Source: Viridibacillus soli (GTDB lineage: Bacteria > Bacillota > Bacilli > Bacillales_A > Planococcaceae). Taken from it: 64,000 nucleotides of DNA. The notes beneath the pieces are model-generated. The model was not told the DNA's origin, did not search any database, and worked only from the letters and a program-made list of their open reading frames with translations. The stretch lies in assembly GCF_016612995.1 (NCBI RefSeq), contig NZ_JAEOAH010000011.1:23287-87286 (forward strand), given 5' to 3'. Below are positions 26,482 to 35,252 of the stretch, one piece after another. A program made the translations under genes and the position numbers. Position 1 is the stretch's first letter; every line of letters begins with the position of its first letter.

Positions 26482-27678
26482 TTACTTTTTCGGTAATGAC
26501 AAAAAGGCGATGATGGCACCAGTTGTACTTGTTAACATAATGATGCCCATTGGCCAGGCATTCATCTCACCTGCAATGCCAACTAATGGTGAGACAATGG
26601 CACCACCGATAAACGGTAATAGGCCAAGTAAAGCTGAGGCACTTCCTGCATTATTACCTTGTTTTTGCATACTAAGTGAAAAAGCGGTTGTCGCAACGAT
26701 ACCGACTGTCGAAACAATGATGAATAATGATAACAGTATAAAGGCAAGCGGTAGCTTAAAGGCAATGACAGTTACTAATAGTAGACTGCCTGTAAAAGCA
26801 ATTAAGATCCCAGCAAAAAGTAATTTAATTTCCGCGACTGTTTGCGCTAATTTTCCTGTCAATTGTGAGGCAATAATTATACCTATGCCGTTAAATCCAA
26901 AAAACAGTGAAAAGGCTTGAGGTGAGAGGCCGTATATTTTTTGCAAAACAAAGGGAGAACCTGCTATGTATGCAAACATGGCTGTCATAATAAAGGCTTG
27001 TGTTAGAGCTAAACCCATAAAGGAACGATCTTTCACTAAGCCTCCAAATGTTTTGACAGTAGCGAAAACACCGCCTGTCGCTCTGCGTTCAATTGGCAAT
27101 GTTTCTGGTAAAATAGTGACGACGCAAACAAACATGATTAGTCCAATGATTGCTAAAACGATAAAAACGATTGGCCACGGTGCAAATTTTAATACCATAC
27201 CACCAAAAATAGGTGCTAGAATTGGCGCCGCACCGTTCACTAATGCTAATAAAGCGACAAACTTCGTTAATTCTTTCCCGTCGTACATATCTCTTGCTGA
27301 AGCTCTAGCAATTACAATTCCCGCAGCTCCAGAGAAACCTTGCATAAAGCGTAACCCAATTAGCATCCAAATATTGCTGCTAAAGGCGCACAGTAACGAG
27401 GCAATCGCATAGATAATTAATGTGAAAAGTAGAGGTTTTCTACGCCCCTTTATATCACTTAATGGTCCGAAAATCAGCTGACCGAAAGCTAAACCTAATA
27501 AGCAAGCTGTTAAACTTAACTGTGCAAATGATGTGGTCGTACCTAAATCAGTTGCGACCGTTGGTAAAGAGGGTAAATACATATCCATTGAAAGTGGACC
27601 AAATGCTGTCAATGAACCTAAAATGAGCACGATCCATGTTTTAGAAATCGCACGCTCACTTAATGCTGTTTTTTCCAT
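26482..27678 (-). CDS. Bcr/CflA-type MFS multidrug exporter
   Basis: 398-residue membrane protein with twelve predicted helices. Signature segments of the drug:proton antiporter-1 family are seen: GPLSMDMYLPSLP near residue 22, FGPLSDIKGRRKP in the 2-3 loop, and RASARDMY after helix 4. GGAG precedes the ATG. Substrates are unknown; members export bicyclomycin, chloramphenicol or cysteine-like compounds. Confidence 0.9.
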   Translation of the reverse strand: MEKTALSERAISKTWIVLILGSLTAFGPLSMDMYLPSLPTVATDLGTTTSFAQLSLTACLLGLAFGQLIFGPLSDIKGRRKPLLFTLIIYAIASLLCAFSSNIWMLIGLRFMQGFSGAAGIVIARASARDMYDGKELTKFVALLALVNGAAPILAPIFGGMVLKFAPWPIVFIVLAIIGLIMFVCVVTILPETLPIERRATGGVFATVKTFGGLVKDRSFMGLALTQAFIMTAMFAYIAGSPFVLQKIYGLSPQAFSLFFGFNGIGIIIASQLTGKLAQTVAEIKLLFAGILIAFTGSLLLVTVIAFKLPLAFILLSLFIIVSTVGIVATTAFSLSMQKQGNNAGSASALLGLLPFIGGAIVSPLVGIAGEMNAWPMGIIMLTSTTGAIIAFLSLPKK

Positions 27679-27872
27679 ACTACATCTCCTTCAAAAAATA
27701 CTACGCAACTACTAGTCTACATGAGTAGTATTCATAGTGTCTAACATGTTTTGCTAAAAATGACTAAGCTTTTTTCAAAATGGCTATTTTCCATGATAGA
27801 ATAGGGAGTGATTATTTACGTCTCATCAATTGTCAGAATTGTTGAGCTGAGCAGAGTAGAGGAGGATTACCT

Positions 27873-29216
27873 TTGGATTCAAAAAGAGGACAATGGTCGA
27901 CGAAAATTGGTTTTATATTATCGTCGGCTGGAGCGGCAATTGGGCTAGGTGCCATTTGGAAAATGCCGTATGTAACAGGACAAAGTGGAGGTGGAGCCTT
28001 CTTTTTATTATTTGTCATGTTTACGCTACTAATTGGTTTACCAATGCTAATTTCAGAATTCATAATAGGTCGCGGAACAGGTGCAGAAGCGATCACAGCA
28101 TATAAAAGACTGGCACCAAAAAGTGCGTGGGTTTGGATTGGACGCCTTGGCGTTGCCGGATGCTTCTTATTGCTATCTTTTTATAGTGTAGTAGGTGGCT
28201 GGATACTCATTTATAGTGGCAAAGCGGTTGTTGGTAATGTTATTCAAAGCGGAACCACGCCAGATCAGTTGTTTGGGATGATTACAGGAACACCTTGGAT
28301 TACATTAGTTGGACTAGCACTTTTCACATTGATCAACGTGCTTATTATTTCACTAGGTGTGCAAAATGGTATTGAAAAGGCAAATAAATATATGATGCCC
28401 TTATTATTTATATTCTTTTTTATTCTGGTTATTCGTGCATTATCATTGGATGGGGCAATGGAAGGAGTAAAATTTTTCTTAGCACCTGATTTTTCAAAGA
28501 TTACAGGTAAGTCCGTGTTGTATGCGCTGGGGCAGTCGTTTTTTGCTTTAGCTGTAGGATTTTCTTGCATGGTGACTTATAGCTCTTATTTGAAAAAGGA
28601 TGAAAGCTTACCTTATTCAGCAGGATCTGTCGTACTGATGAATATTTTCGTATCATTACTTGCAGGACTTGCGATATTCCCTGTTGTTTTTGCATTTGGT
28701 TTTGAACCTGCAGAAGGGCCTGGATTATTATTTATGGTGTTGCCCTCAGTATTTAGCCAACTACCGTTTGGTGAATTATTTTTAGCGATTTTCTTATTGC
28801 TATTTTTATTTGCGACACTGACTTCATCATTTAGTTTATATGAAATTATCGTAGCAGCTCTTGTTGAGAAATGGCCAAATGCACGTCGTAATATTGCGTT
28901 TGCTTTAGGGGGGGTTGTGTTTATAGCATCTATTCCAGCTGCTTTATCATCGAGCAGTTTGAGTGATTTTGCTATATTCGGTAAAAGTATTTTCGATGCG
29001 ACAGATTATTTAGTAAGTAATATTATGCTGCCATTAGGGAATTTGTTAATCGCCATTTTCATCATGCATAAAGTAAAGAAATCACTTGTGAGAGATGAGT
29101 TTATGCAAGGTAGTCACATATCTCCGGTGTTTTTCAAAACGTGGAAACTATTAATGACTTGCGTAGTACCAATCGTTATTACAGTCGTTTTAGTATATTC
29201 AATACTTCAATATTAA
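27873..29216 (+). CDS. Sodium-dependent transporter, NSS (neurotransmitter:sodium symporter) family
   Basis: 447-residue LeuT-fold transporter from a TTG with GAGGAGG seven bases upstream. The helix 1 motif SSAGAAIGLGAIWKMPY contains the unwound region used for sodium and substrate; helix 6 carries SFFALAVGFSCMVTY. About eleven to twelve helices. Probable substrate is an amino acid (family knowledge). Terminator at 29229. Confidence 0.92.
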   Translation: MDSKRGQWSTKIGFILSSAGAAIGLGAIWKMPYVTGQSGGGAFFLLFVMFTLLIGLPMLISEFIIGRGTGAEAITAYKRLAPKSAWVWIGRLGVAGCFLLLSFYSVVGGWILIYSGKAVVGNVIQSGTTPDQLFGMITGTPWITLVGLALFTLINVLIISLGVQNGIEKANKYMMPLLFIFFFILVIRALSLDGAMEGVKFFLAPDFSKITGKSVLYALGQSFFALAVGFSCMVTYSSYLKKDESLPYSAGSVVLMNIFVSLLAGLAIFPVVFAFGFEPAEGPGLLFMVLPSVFSQLPFGELFLAIFLLLFLFATLTSSFSLYEIIVAALVEKWPNARRNIAFALGGVVFIASIPAALSSSSLSDFAIFGKSIFDATDYLVSNIMLPLGNLLIAIFIMHKVKKSLVRDEFMQGSHISPVFFKTWKLLMTCVVPIVITVVLVYSILQY

Positions 29217-29228
29217 TCGTATTAATAA

Positions 29229-29264
29229 AGACCTAAGTCGTGAAATATTGGCTTAGGTTTTTTT
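29229..29264 (+). terminator. Terminator of the NSS gene
   Basis: ACCTAAG (29231-29237) with CTTAGGT (29252-29258) followed by a T-run. Confidence 0.75.
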
Positions 29265-29278
29265 ATGCAAATCATTTG

Positions 29279-29308
29279 TGTTAACCTAATTTTAAAATAG
29301 GTTTACAA
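29279..29308 (+). promoter_or_regulatory. BirA (biotin repressor) operator
   Basis: TGTTAACC (29279-29286), a 13-bp spacer, then GGTTTACAA (29300-29308). This matches the Bacillus BirA box (TTGTTAACC, 13 bases, GGTTAACAA). The site is about 160 bases upstream of bioY2, so that gene and those behind it should be repressed when biotin is plentiful. Confidence 0.85.
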
Positions 29309-29468
29309 ACAGCGTGAAAAGTTTTATTATCATAATAGTGTACGAAGATCATTTCCATACTTTACTTCCCTAGATCTCGTACACAATTCTTTGAAGCGCT
29401 TTAATTTAATTTACATTGTCGACGATGTGAGAATGATACATAAATATAAAATAACGGAGATGACATTT

Positions 29469-30047
29469 TTGAAGACAAAAGATATGGTAATGGCAGCACT
29501 TTTTGCCGCAATAATTGCAGTTCTAGGACTTATTCCACCGGTTACAATATCAATTATTCCAGTACCGATTACAGCACAAACATTAGGCATTATGCTTGCA
29601 GGGTGCATTTTAGGACGTAAAGTGGGTAGCTTGAGCGTCCTCGTTTTCCTCGTATTGGTTGCATTAGGTGCACCACTTTTAGCAGGCGGACGAGGCGGAC
29701 CTGCAGTTTTTATGGGCCCAACAGTGGGCTATTTAATTAGTTGGCCAATCGCGGCTTTTGTTATCGGTTATTTAACAGAAAAATTATGGGACAATATGAA
29801 AATCTGGAAGATGATCATCGTGAACTTTGTTGGTGGCGTACTACTTATTAATTTAATTGGGGCACCGATTATGGCCATTATGACTAACACATCTATTTGG
29901 GCAGGTATTACAGGATCAGCTGTATTTTTGCCAGGGGATACTATAAAAGCAGTAGTCGCTGCAATGATTGCTGTTCAGCTAAAAGCAGTAAGTCCCATCA
30001 CGAAAAAAGCACCTGTATTAAGACAAGGCATGCAACAATCTAGTTGA
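29469..30047 (+). CDS. bioY: BioY, biotin ECF transporter substrate-binding subunit (copy 2)
   Basis: 192-residue membrane S-component. TTG 29469 was chosen because CGGAG lies nine bases upstream; the ATG at 29460 abuts that site and more upstream codons give non-BioY sequence. Family features: IPVPITAQTLGIMLAG, GGRGGPAVFMGPTVGYL and the final segment FLPGDTIKAVVAA. It is only moderately similar to the first BioY. In B. subtilis a BirA-controlled yhfU(bioY)-yhfT-yhfS operon has the same gene order, which supports the assignment. Confidence 0.93.
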   Translation: MKTKDMVMAALFAAIIAVLGLIPPVTISIIPVPITAQTLGIMLAGCILGRKVGSLSVLVFLVLVALGAPLLAGGRGGPAVFMGPTVGYLISWPIAAFVIGYLTEKLWDNMKIWKMIIVNFVGGVLLINLIGAPIMAIMTNTSIWAGITGSAVFLPGDTIKAVVAAMIAVQLKAVSPITKKAPVLRQGMQQSS

Positions 30048-30057
30048 ATTTTCGTAG

Positions 30058-30087
30058 GAGGAGACAAGAAATTCTCCTCTTTTTTTA
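30058..30087 (+). terminator. Terminator between bioY2 and the CoA-ligase gene
   Basis: GAGGAGA (30058-30064) pairs with TCTCCTC (30073-30079), then seven or more Ts. It should reduce read-through into the downstream enzyme genes. Confidence 0.75.
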
Positions 30088-30118
30088 TAAAATTTAAGTT
30101 ATAAGGCGTGATAATTCT

Positions 30119-31597
30119 ATGAATATTGTCGATCAAATACGATCTTATGAACAGTTGACTCCAAGTAAAATAGCGATTCAATTTGCTGGAGCTTCTATTA
30201 CATATAAAGACCTTATCCATTCGATTGACCTAGTTGCTATTGGTCTTTCAAGTATAAGTACACAAAAGCATTGCAAAGTAGCGATTTTCATGCGCAACAA
30301 AGTGGAGTTCTTTGAGATTTTCCTAGGTGCAATTGCAGCAGGTTTCATACCAGTTCCAATGGATCCAAAATGGAGTGATAAGGAAATAAGTTATGTATTG
30401 GGCATGTGTAAACCTGCAGTGCTTTTTATAGATGAAGAATTTGAAGAGAAGCTACTGAACAATAATTGTCCTATCATTTTTATAGGAAGAAGTTATTCAG
30501 AGTGGAAACAGCAATTTAAACGAAGCATTCCTACTATTCTACATCAACCATCGACACTATTTATAGGATTTACATCAGGCACAACAGGTACTCCAAAAGG
30601 CTTCATGCGGTCCCACCTTTCCTGGATCGAAAGTTTTTATGCAACAAATGATGCGTTTCAAATAAAACAAACAGATCACGTCATTGCACCAGGGCCACTA
30701 GTACATTCTATGACACTTTTTGCTGCAATACATACACTTTTCATAGGGGCTACCTTCCATTTAATCGATAAATTTTCTCCAGAGAAAGTGGTACATGTAT
30801 TGCAAAAAGTTGAAAATATGATTCTCTATGTCGTTCCAACAATGATAGAAGGTATACTTCCATATTTAAAACAAAATGCTAGCATCTATTTTGCACCAAA
30901 ATCGATACTTTCTTCTGGAGCAAAATGGTCTATCGAATCGAAAACAGATGCACAGCAATTCTTTCCCGGCAGTACTATTTTTGAATTTTACGGATCATCA
31001 GAAGCAAGTTTTATCGCTTATGTAACAGCTGCTGAGCAAATGCTTAAGCCCCAATCTGTTGGAAAACCATTTCCTAAGGTGAATATTTCAATTCGTCGTG
31101 ATGATGGGAGTGAGGTTGAAACGGATGAGATTGGACAGTTATTTGTTTCTAGTGAAATGATGTTTGAAGGATATTTCGACAATGAAAAAGAAACAGCTAA
31201 AGTGTTGCAAAATGGTTGGTTAGCACTCGGAGATTATGCATCATTAGATAAAGACGGTTATTTATATATTGCAGGTCGAGCGAAAAATATGATGATTAGT
31301 GGTGGATTAAATGTTTTTCCTGAAGAAGTTGAAGGGGTGCTTCTTGCAGCAGATGAAGTTTCTGAAGTGATGGTATTTGGTCAATTTGATACGTACTGGG
31401 GAGAAAAAATTGTTGCAATCATCCAGTGGGAGGCAGGAAAAGAGATGACACATTCACAAATAAAAGCGTATTGTCTGAAGCATTTAGCCACTTATAAAAT
31501 ACCACAAAACATAATGTCCGTAGAGCAATTTACATATACGAGTAGTGGGAAAATTGCTAGAGATAAGATGAAAAAACAATTATTGGAGGCATTCTGA
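30119..31597 (+). CDS. Acyl-CoA synthetase (AMP-forming), YhfT-like
   Basis: 492-residue adenylating enzyme that activates a carboxylic acid to its CoA thioester. The phosphate loop is FTSGTTGTPKGF, with core motifs FYGSSEAS, GDYASLDKDGYLYIAGR and the C-terminal lysine in SSGKIARDK. ATG at 30119 has only a weak site. It is followed after one base by a thiolase gene, and it matches the YhfT position in the Bacillus bioY2 operon. The acid substrate is unknown. Confidence 0.9.
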   Translation: MNIVDQIRSYEQLTPSKIAIQFAGASITYKDLIHSIDLVAIGLSSISTQKHCKVAIFMRNKVEFFEIFLGAIAAGFIPVPMDPKWSDKEISYVLGMCKPAVLFIDEEFEEKLLNNNCPIIFIGRSYSEWKQQFKRSIPTILHQPSTLFIGFTSGTTGTPKGFMRSHLSWIESFYATNDAFQIKQTDHVIAPGPLVHSMTLFAAIHTLFIGATFHLIDKFSPEKVVHVLQKVENMILYVVPTMIEGILPYLKQNASIYFAPKSILSSGAKWSIESKTDAQQFFPGSTIFEFYGSSEASFIAYVTAAEQMLKPQSVGKPFPKVNISIRRDDGSEVETDEIGQLFVSSEMMFEGYFDNEKETAKVLQNGWLALGDYASLDKDGYLYIAGRAKNMMISGGLNVFPEEVEGVLLAADEVSEVMVFGQFDTYWGEKIVAIIQWEAGKEMTHSQIKAYCLKHLATYKIPQNIMSVEQFTYTSSGKIARDKMKKQLLEAF

Positions 31598-31598
31598 T

Positions 31599-32756
31599 AT
31601 GACAGACGTATTTATCATACTTGCTAAACGCAGTCCTATTGGCAAGCTTGGTGGCATATTAAAGGATATTGAACCAGAGGATCTACTAGCGCAAGTTATC
31701 CAAAATATTGTGAGTGAAGCCAATTTGCCAGTAAAGGAAATTGATGATGTTATCATGGGCAACACGGTTGGACCCGGTGGTAATATTGCACGACTTGCCT
31801 TATTAACAGCAGGTCTCCCTGTAGAAGTACCTGGTGTGACAGTAGATCGTCAATGTGGGTCAGGTCTAGAAGCAATCAATATGGCAGCCCGGCTAATTCA
31901 AAGTGGTGCTGGACATATATACTTAGCTGGTGGAGTAGAAAGTGTCAGTAGAGCGCCTTGGCGTATGAAGAAACCATCATCGCTATATAGTAATGGTGCA
32001 CCAGAAATTTATATGCGCTCAAGATTTTCACCAGATACAATCGGAGATCCTGATATGGGCATTGCAGCTGAAAATGTAGCGGAGAAATACAATATTTCAC
32101 GCGCGGAACAGGATGCTTATGCATATGAAAGTCATCAAAAAGCTCTTGCTACAGATTTCTCATCAGAGATTGTGCCCATCACGGTTAAGTTAGGGAAAGA
32201 GATTGTCACTGTGTTAGAAGATGAGTGTCCGCGGAAAACAACAGATGTAGAAAAATTGGCTACATTGAAACCGATTTTTAAAGAAAAAGGGGTTGTAACT
32301 GCAGGTAATGCATGTCCGATAAACGATGGTGCAGCAGTTGCTTTACTTATGTCAGGGGAAAAATGTCGTGAGCTTGGGTTGAAACCCGTTATGAAGTTCG
32401 TTGATGCAGTAGCAGCTGGAGTCGATCCAAACTATTTAGGCATTGGTCCAGTCCCGGCAGTTAAGAAATTACTAGATAGAAACCAATTACATATCGAAAC
32501 TATTGAATATATGGAATTTAATGAAGCATTTGCCTCTCAAGTACTTGCATCATTAAAATGTTTGGACATCCCCAAATCGAAAGTAAATGCTGGAGGAGGA
32601 GCTATTGCATTAGGACATCCGTATGGTGCTTCTGGAGCCATTTTGGTTACTCGATTGCTTACCCAAATACAGCAAAAGCCATTTAAGAAAGCAATCGCTA
32701 CTTTAGGAATTGGTGGTGGATTAGGACTCGCTACATTATTTGAAGGGGTGAGGTAA
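31599..32756 (+). CDS. Thiolase-like acetyl-CoA acetyltransferase, YhfS-like, lacking the C-terminal cysteine
   Basis: 385 residues of the thiolase fold. The acyl-accepting cysteine is Cys86 in VDRQCGSG, and the catalytic histidine is in ALGHPYGASGA. The second cysteine, normally in CxGGGxG near the C-terminus, is glycine: the text is LGIGGGLG with Gly370. This changes the proton-shuttle residue used by standard thiolases, so it may act in synthesis or on an unusual acyl chain (inference). TTGGAGG precedes the ATG; two bases separate it from the next gene. Confidence 0.88.
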   Translation: MTDVFIILAKRSPIGKLGGILKDIEPEDLLAQVIQNIVSEANLPVKEIDDVIMGNTVGPGGNIARLALLTAGLPVEVPGVTVDRQCGSGLEAINMAARLIQSGAGHIYLAGGVESVSRAPWRMKKPSSLYSNGAPEIYMRSRFSPDTIGDPDMGIAAENVAEKYNISRAEQDAYAYESHQKALATDFSSEIVPITVKLGKEIVTVLEDECPRKTTDVEKLATLKPIFKEKGVVTAGNACPINDGAAVALLMSGEKCRELGLKPVMKFVDAVAAGVDPNYLGIGPVPAVKKLLDRNQLHIETIEYMEFNEAFASQVLASLKCLDIPKSKVNAGGGAIALGHPYGASGAILVTRLLTQIQQKPFKKAIATLGIGGGLGLATLFEGVR

Positions 32757-32758
32757 TC

Positions 32759-33202
32759 ATGCACTTTAAAACTGGAATGGTGTCAGATTCTTTTACTGTG
32801 AAAGTTGACCGACAAGACATTCAAAACTTTGCGAGAAGTATAAAAAATAGAAATCAGTTACATTACGATTTGGAAACTGCGAAAAAGGCTGGATTTCCCG
32901 ATATTATTGCTCCTCCTACATTACCTATTTTATTTTGGCAAAATGCGAAACTGGATTGGTTAGAGCAAGTAGAAGCCCCGTTAATCCACGGAGAACAAAA
33001 GTTTACTTATATAAAACGAATAGTCGCTGGAGATATATATAAGTGCAGAATTTTTTTGAAAGATGTAATGAAAAAGCAAGGCTCTACAAGCGTTATATGG
33101 ATTTTGAAACATGTACTAGAAGGCTATCAAAATGAAAGATTATGTTTCACATCAGAAACAACTTTGATTTTAAGAGAACTTGATGAAAATGAGGTGGAAT
33201 AA
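32759..33202 (+). CDS. Hot-dog (MaoC/FAS1-like) dehydratase subunit, probably structural
   Basis: 147 residues resembling the N-terminal half of MaoC-type hydratases or HadA/HadC. At the place of the catalytic Asp-His pair the sequence reads IKNRNQLHYD: Asn30 replaces Asp, while His35 remains. PPTLPILFW matches the substrate-tunnel segment of FAS1-type dehydratases. The next gene has the intact pair, so the two are likely a heterodimer with one catalytic half, as in mycobacterial HadAB (family knowledge). Confidence 0.75.
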   Translation: MHFKTGMVSDSFTVKVDRQDIQNFARSIKNRNQLHYDLETAKKAGFPDIIAPPTLPILFWQNAKLDWLEQVEAPLIHGEQKFTYIKRIVAGDIYKCRIFLKDVMKKQGSTSVIWILKHVLEGYQNERLCFTSETTLILRELDENEVE

Positions 33203-33601
33203 TTGGTTTCATTCACTGTAGGTGACTATATTTGTGCTAATGAGAGCGTGATTATTTCAGCAAACGATGTAAAAAAATACGCTGAAACTTCAAAAGATTT
33301 TAATGCAATTCATTTAGATTTTCAGAGTGCTGTAAAAGCGGGATTTGAACGTGAAATTGTTCATGGCATGCTTGTGATGGGAATTGCGGAAAGTCGATTA
33401 TCTACCATTTTCCCAACAAGTGTTGTTGTCTCTTATGAAACAAAATTTATTCAGCCAGTATTGGTTGGCGAAGTATTAACTTTTTCATATGTAGTGATCG
33501 AAGAGGAACTAGACACGATTGCTATAAAAATTGAGGCAACGAAAGAAAACGAAAATACTGCGATCATCGGTGTTATTCAATTTACAGAGGTTAGAGGGTG
33601 A
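33203..33601 (+). CDS. MaoC-type (R)-specific enoyl-CoA hydratase subunit, catalytic
   Basis: 132 residues from a TTG directly after the previous stop, with AGGTGGAA upstream. The hydratase-2 motif is intact: SKDFNAIHLD with Asp32 and His37, followed by AGFEREIVHGMLVMG. It should interconvert 3-hydroxyacyl- and trans-2-enoyl-CoA together with the protein encoded just before it. It precedes the ketoreductase by four bases. Confidence 0.85.
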   Translation: MVSFTVGDYICANESVIISANDVKKYAETSKDFNAIHLDFQSAVKAGFEREIVHGMLVMGIAESRLSTIFPTSVVVSYETKFIQPVLVGEVLTFSYVVIEEELDTIAIKIEATKENENTAIIGVIQFTEVRG

Positions 33602-33605
33602 TAAA

Positions 33606-34421
33606 TTGCTTACGGGAAAAGTTGCTCTAATAACGGGGTCCACAAGAGGGATTGGTAAAAGTATTGCACTACAAATGGCAAAAGAGGGTGCTTTAGTTGC
33701 TGTAAATGGAACGAATGCGAATAGCGTTCAAATAGTAGTCGATGAGATCCATTCAATAGGCGGACATGCAATGGGTATTTGTGAAAGTGTTGCCACAATT
33801 GCAGGGGCAGAATATATAGTTAGCAAGACTTTGACACATTTCGGGAAAATCGACATTCTTATTAATAATGCAGGTATTACAAGGGATCAATTGCTAGTCA
33901 ATATGTCAGATCAAGCTTGGCAGGAAGTACTAGATGTCCATTTGACAGGCACTTTTGCTTGTACAAGAGCCGTTGTACAACATATGAAGACTCGTGATGA
34001 AGGCGGGTGCCTCATAAATATGACATCAACAGCAGGTTTGATGGGAACGGTTGGTCAGGTGAACTATAGTGCTGTAAAAGCCGGTATATTAGGGCTTACT
34101 TGGACATTGGCAGAAGAACTTAAACGTTTTAGCATTCGTGTCAATGCAATAGCACCTGCCGCTTTAACAGATATGACACAACCCGTTATTGAGCGTATTC
34201 AAGCAAAATGTGAGGCAGAAAGCAAGCCGTTCCCTGATTTTTGGAAAGTGGGTTCACCAGAGGATGTAGCTAAAGTTGTTGTCTTAATAGCTGATGATAG
34301 CAGTACTGTATCTGGTCAAGTGTTTTCAGTCAATGGTTCCAAAATCGGTAAATGGGAAAAACCCTCACATGCTGAACTAACGCTGGAAGAACTAAAAGAC
34401 ATAGTTTGTAGAGAAAACTAA
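33606..34421 (+). CDS. SDR-family 3-ketoacyl reductase (FabG-like)
   Basis: 271 residues from TTG 33606, which has AGAGGG eight bases upstream. NADPH-binding TGSTRGIGKS, the NNAG motif, catalytic Ser in NMTSTAG and YSAVK are present. The C-terminus is longer than FabG by about 25 residues. Position between a hydratase pair and the ECF genes suggests it reduces the 3-ketoacyl-CoA made by the upstream thiolase-like protein (inference). Confidence 0.85.
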   Translation: MLTGKVALITGSTRGIGKSIALQMAKEGALVAVNGTNANSVQIVVDEIHSIGGHAMGICESVATIAGAEYIVSKTLTHFGKIDILINNAGITRDQLLVNMSDQAWQEVLDVHLTGTFACTRAVVQHMKTRDEGGCLINMTSTAGLMGTVGQVNYSAVKAGILGLTWTLAEELKRFSIRVNAIAPAALTDMTQPVIERIQAKCEAESKPFPDFWKVGSPEDVAKVVVLIADDSSTVSGQVFSVNGSKIGKWEKPSHAELTLEELKDIVCREN

Positions 34422-34439
34422 TAAAAGAAGGTGCAAGAT

Positions 34440-35252
34440 TTGCTTACTTTTGACAATGTATCGTTTGCATATGGGCAGCAAGCGGTGTTGAAAAATATAT
34501 CATTACAAATAATGGAAGGTGAATTTCTAACAATTATCGGTCCAAACGGCTCAGGTAAATCGACGCTTTCAAAATTAATGAACGGCCTAATCCAGCCGTA
34601 TCTAGGACAAATATTGGTGGATAGATTAGATACGCAAAGTCCACAAAACTTAAAAGAAATCCGTCAAATTGTCGGCTTGATTTTTCAAAATCCTGAAGAT
34701 CAATTCATATCGACGACGGTTTTTGATGAGGTGATTTTCGGCTTAGAAAATATTGCGGTAGAACCGGATAAAATGCAATCGATTGCGGAAGATGCATTAA
34801 AGAAGGTCGGTATGCTTTCTTATAAAGATGTAGAGCCGCATAAGCTTTCAGGGGGCCAGAAACAGCGTGTAGCTATTGCAGCCATTTTAGCGATGAAACC
34901 AAAATATATCGTTTTTGATGAATCCACAGCGATGTTAGATCCCAACGGCCAAAAAAGTATTATGACACTCATGCAGCATCTACATGATGAAGGCTTCACG
35001 ATTATTCATATAACACATCTTATGGAAGAAGCGCTTAAGGCCACAAGAGTGCTCGTTTTAAATGGTGGCGTCATTGTGGCAGAAGGGGCTCCGGTAGATG
35101 TTTTTCATAATAGTAGGGTGATAGAAAATAATGAATTGGATGTACCACTTCCTTTGAAATTAAAGGGCCGCTTAAGTGAAGCAGGAATTGTAGTTCCGAA
35201 GCAGCTAGTCACTCTAGAAGGGATTGTTGATTATATATGGACATCAAATTAG
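34440..35252 (+). CDS. ecfA1: EcfA1, energy-coupling factor ATPase
   Basis: 270-residue ABC ATPase of ECF vitamin transporters. Walker A GPNGSGKS, Q-loop IFQNPEDQF, signature LSGGQKQR and Walker B YIVFDESTAMLD. The TTG at 34440 is preferred because AAGAAGGTG lies six bases ahead; the GTG at 34431 is part of that site. It overlaps ecfA2 by 16 bases. In most Bacillales ecfA1A2T sits beside rplQ and truA; here it follows a BirA-controlled bioY cluster. Confidence 0.9.
   Translation: MLTFDNVSFAYGQQAVLKNISLQIMEGEFLTIIGPNGSGKSTLSKLMNGLIQPYLGQILVDRLDTQSPQNLKEIRQIVGLIFQNPEDQFISTTVFDEVIFGLENIAVEPDKMQSIAEDALKKVGMLSYKDVEPHKLSGGQKQRVAIAAILAMKPKYIVFDESTAMLDPNGQKSIMTLMQHLHDEGFTIIHITHLMEEALKATRVLVLNGGVIVAEGAPVDVFHNSRVIENNELDVPLPLKLKGRLSEAGIVVPKQLVTLEGIVDYIWTSN

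Noticed and set aside
29391..29468. Longer BioY2 start from 29391
   Set aside because: The added N-terminus is not BioY-like, and the CGGAG site fits the TTG at 29469.
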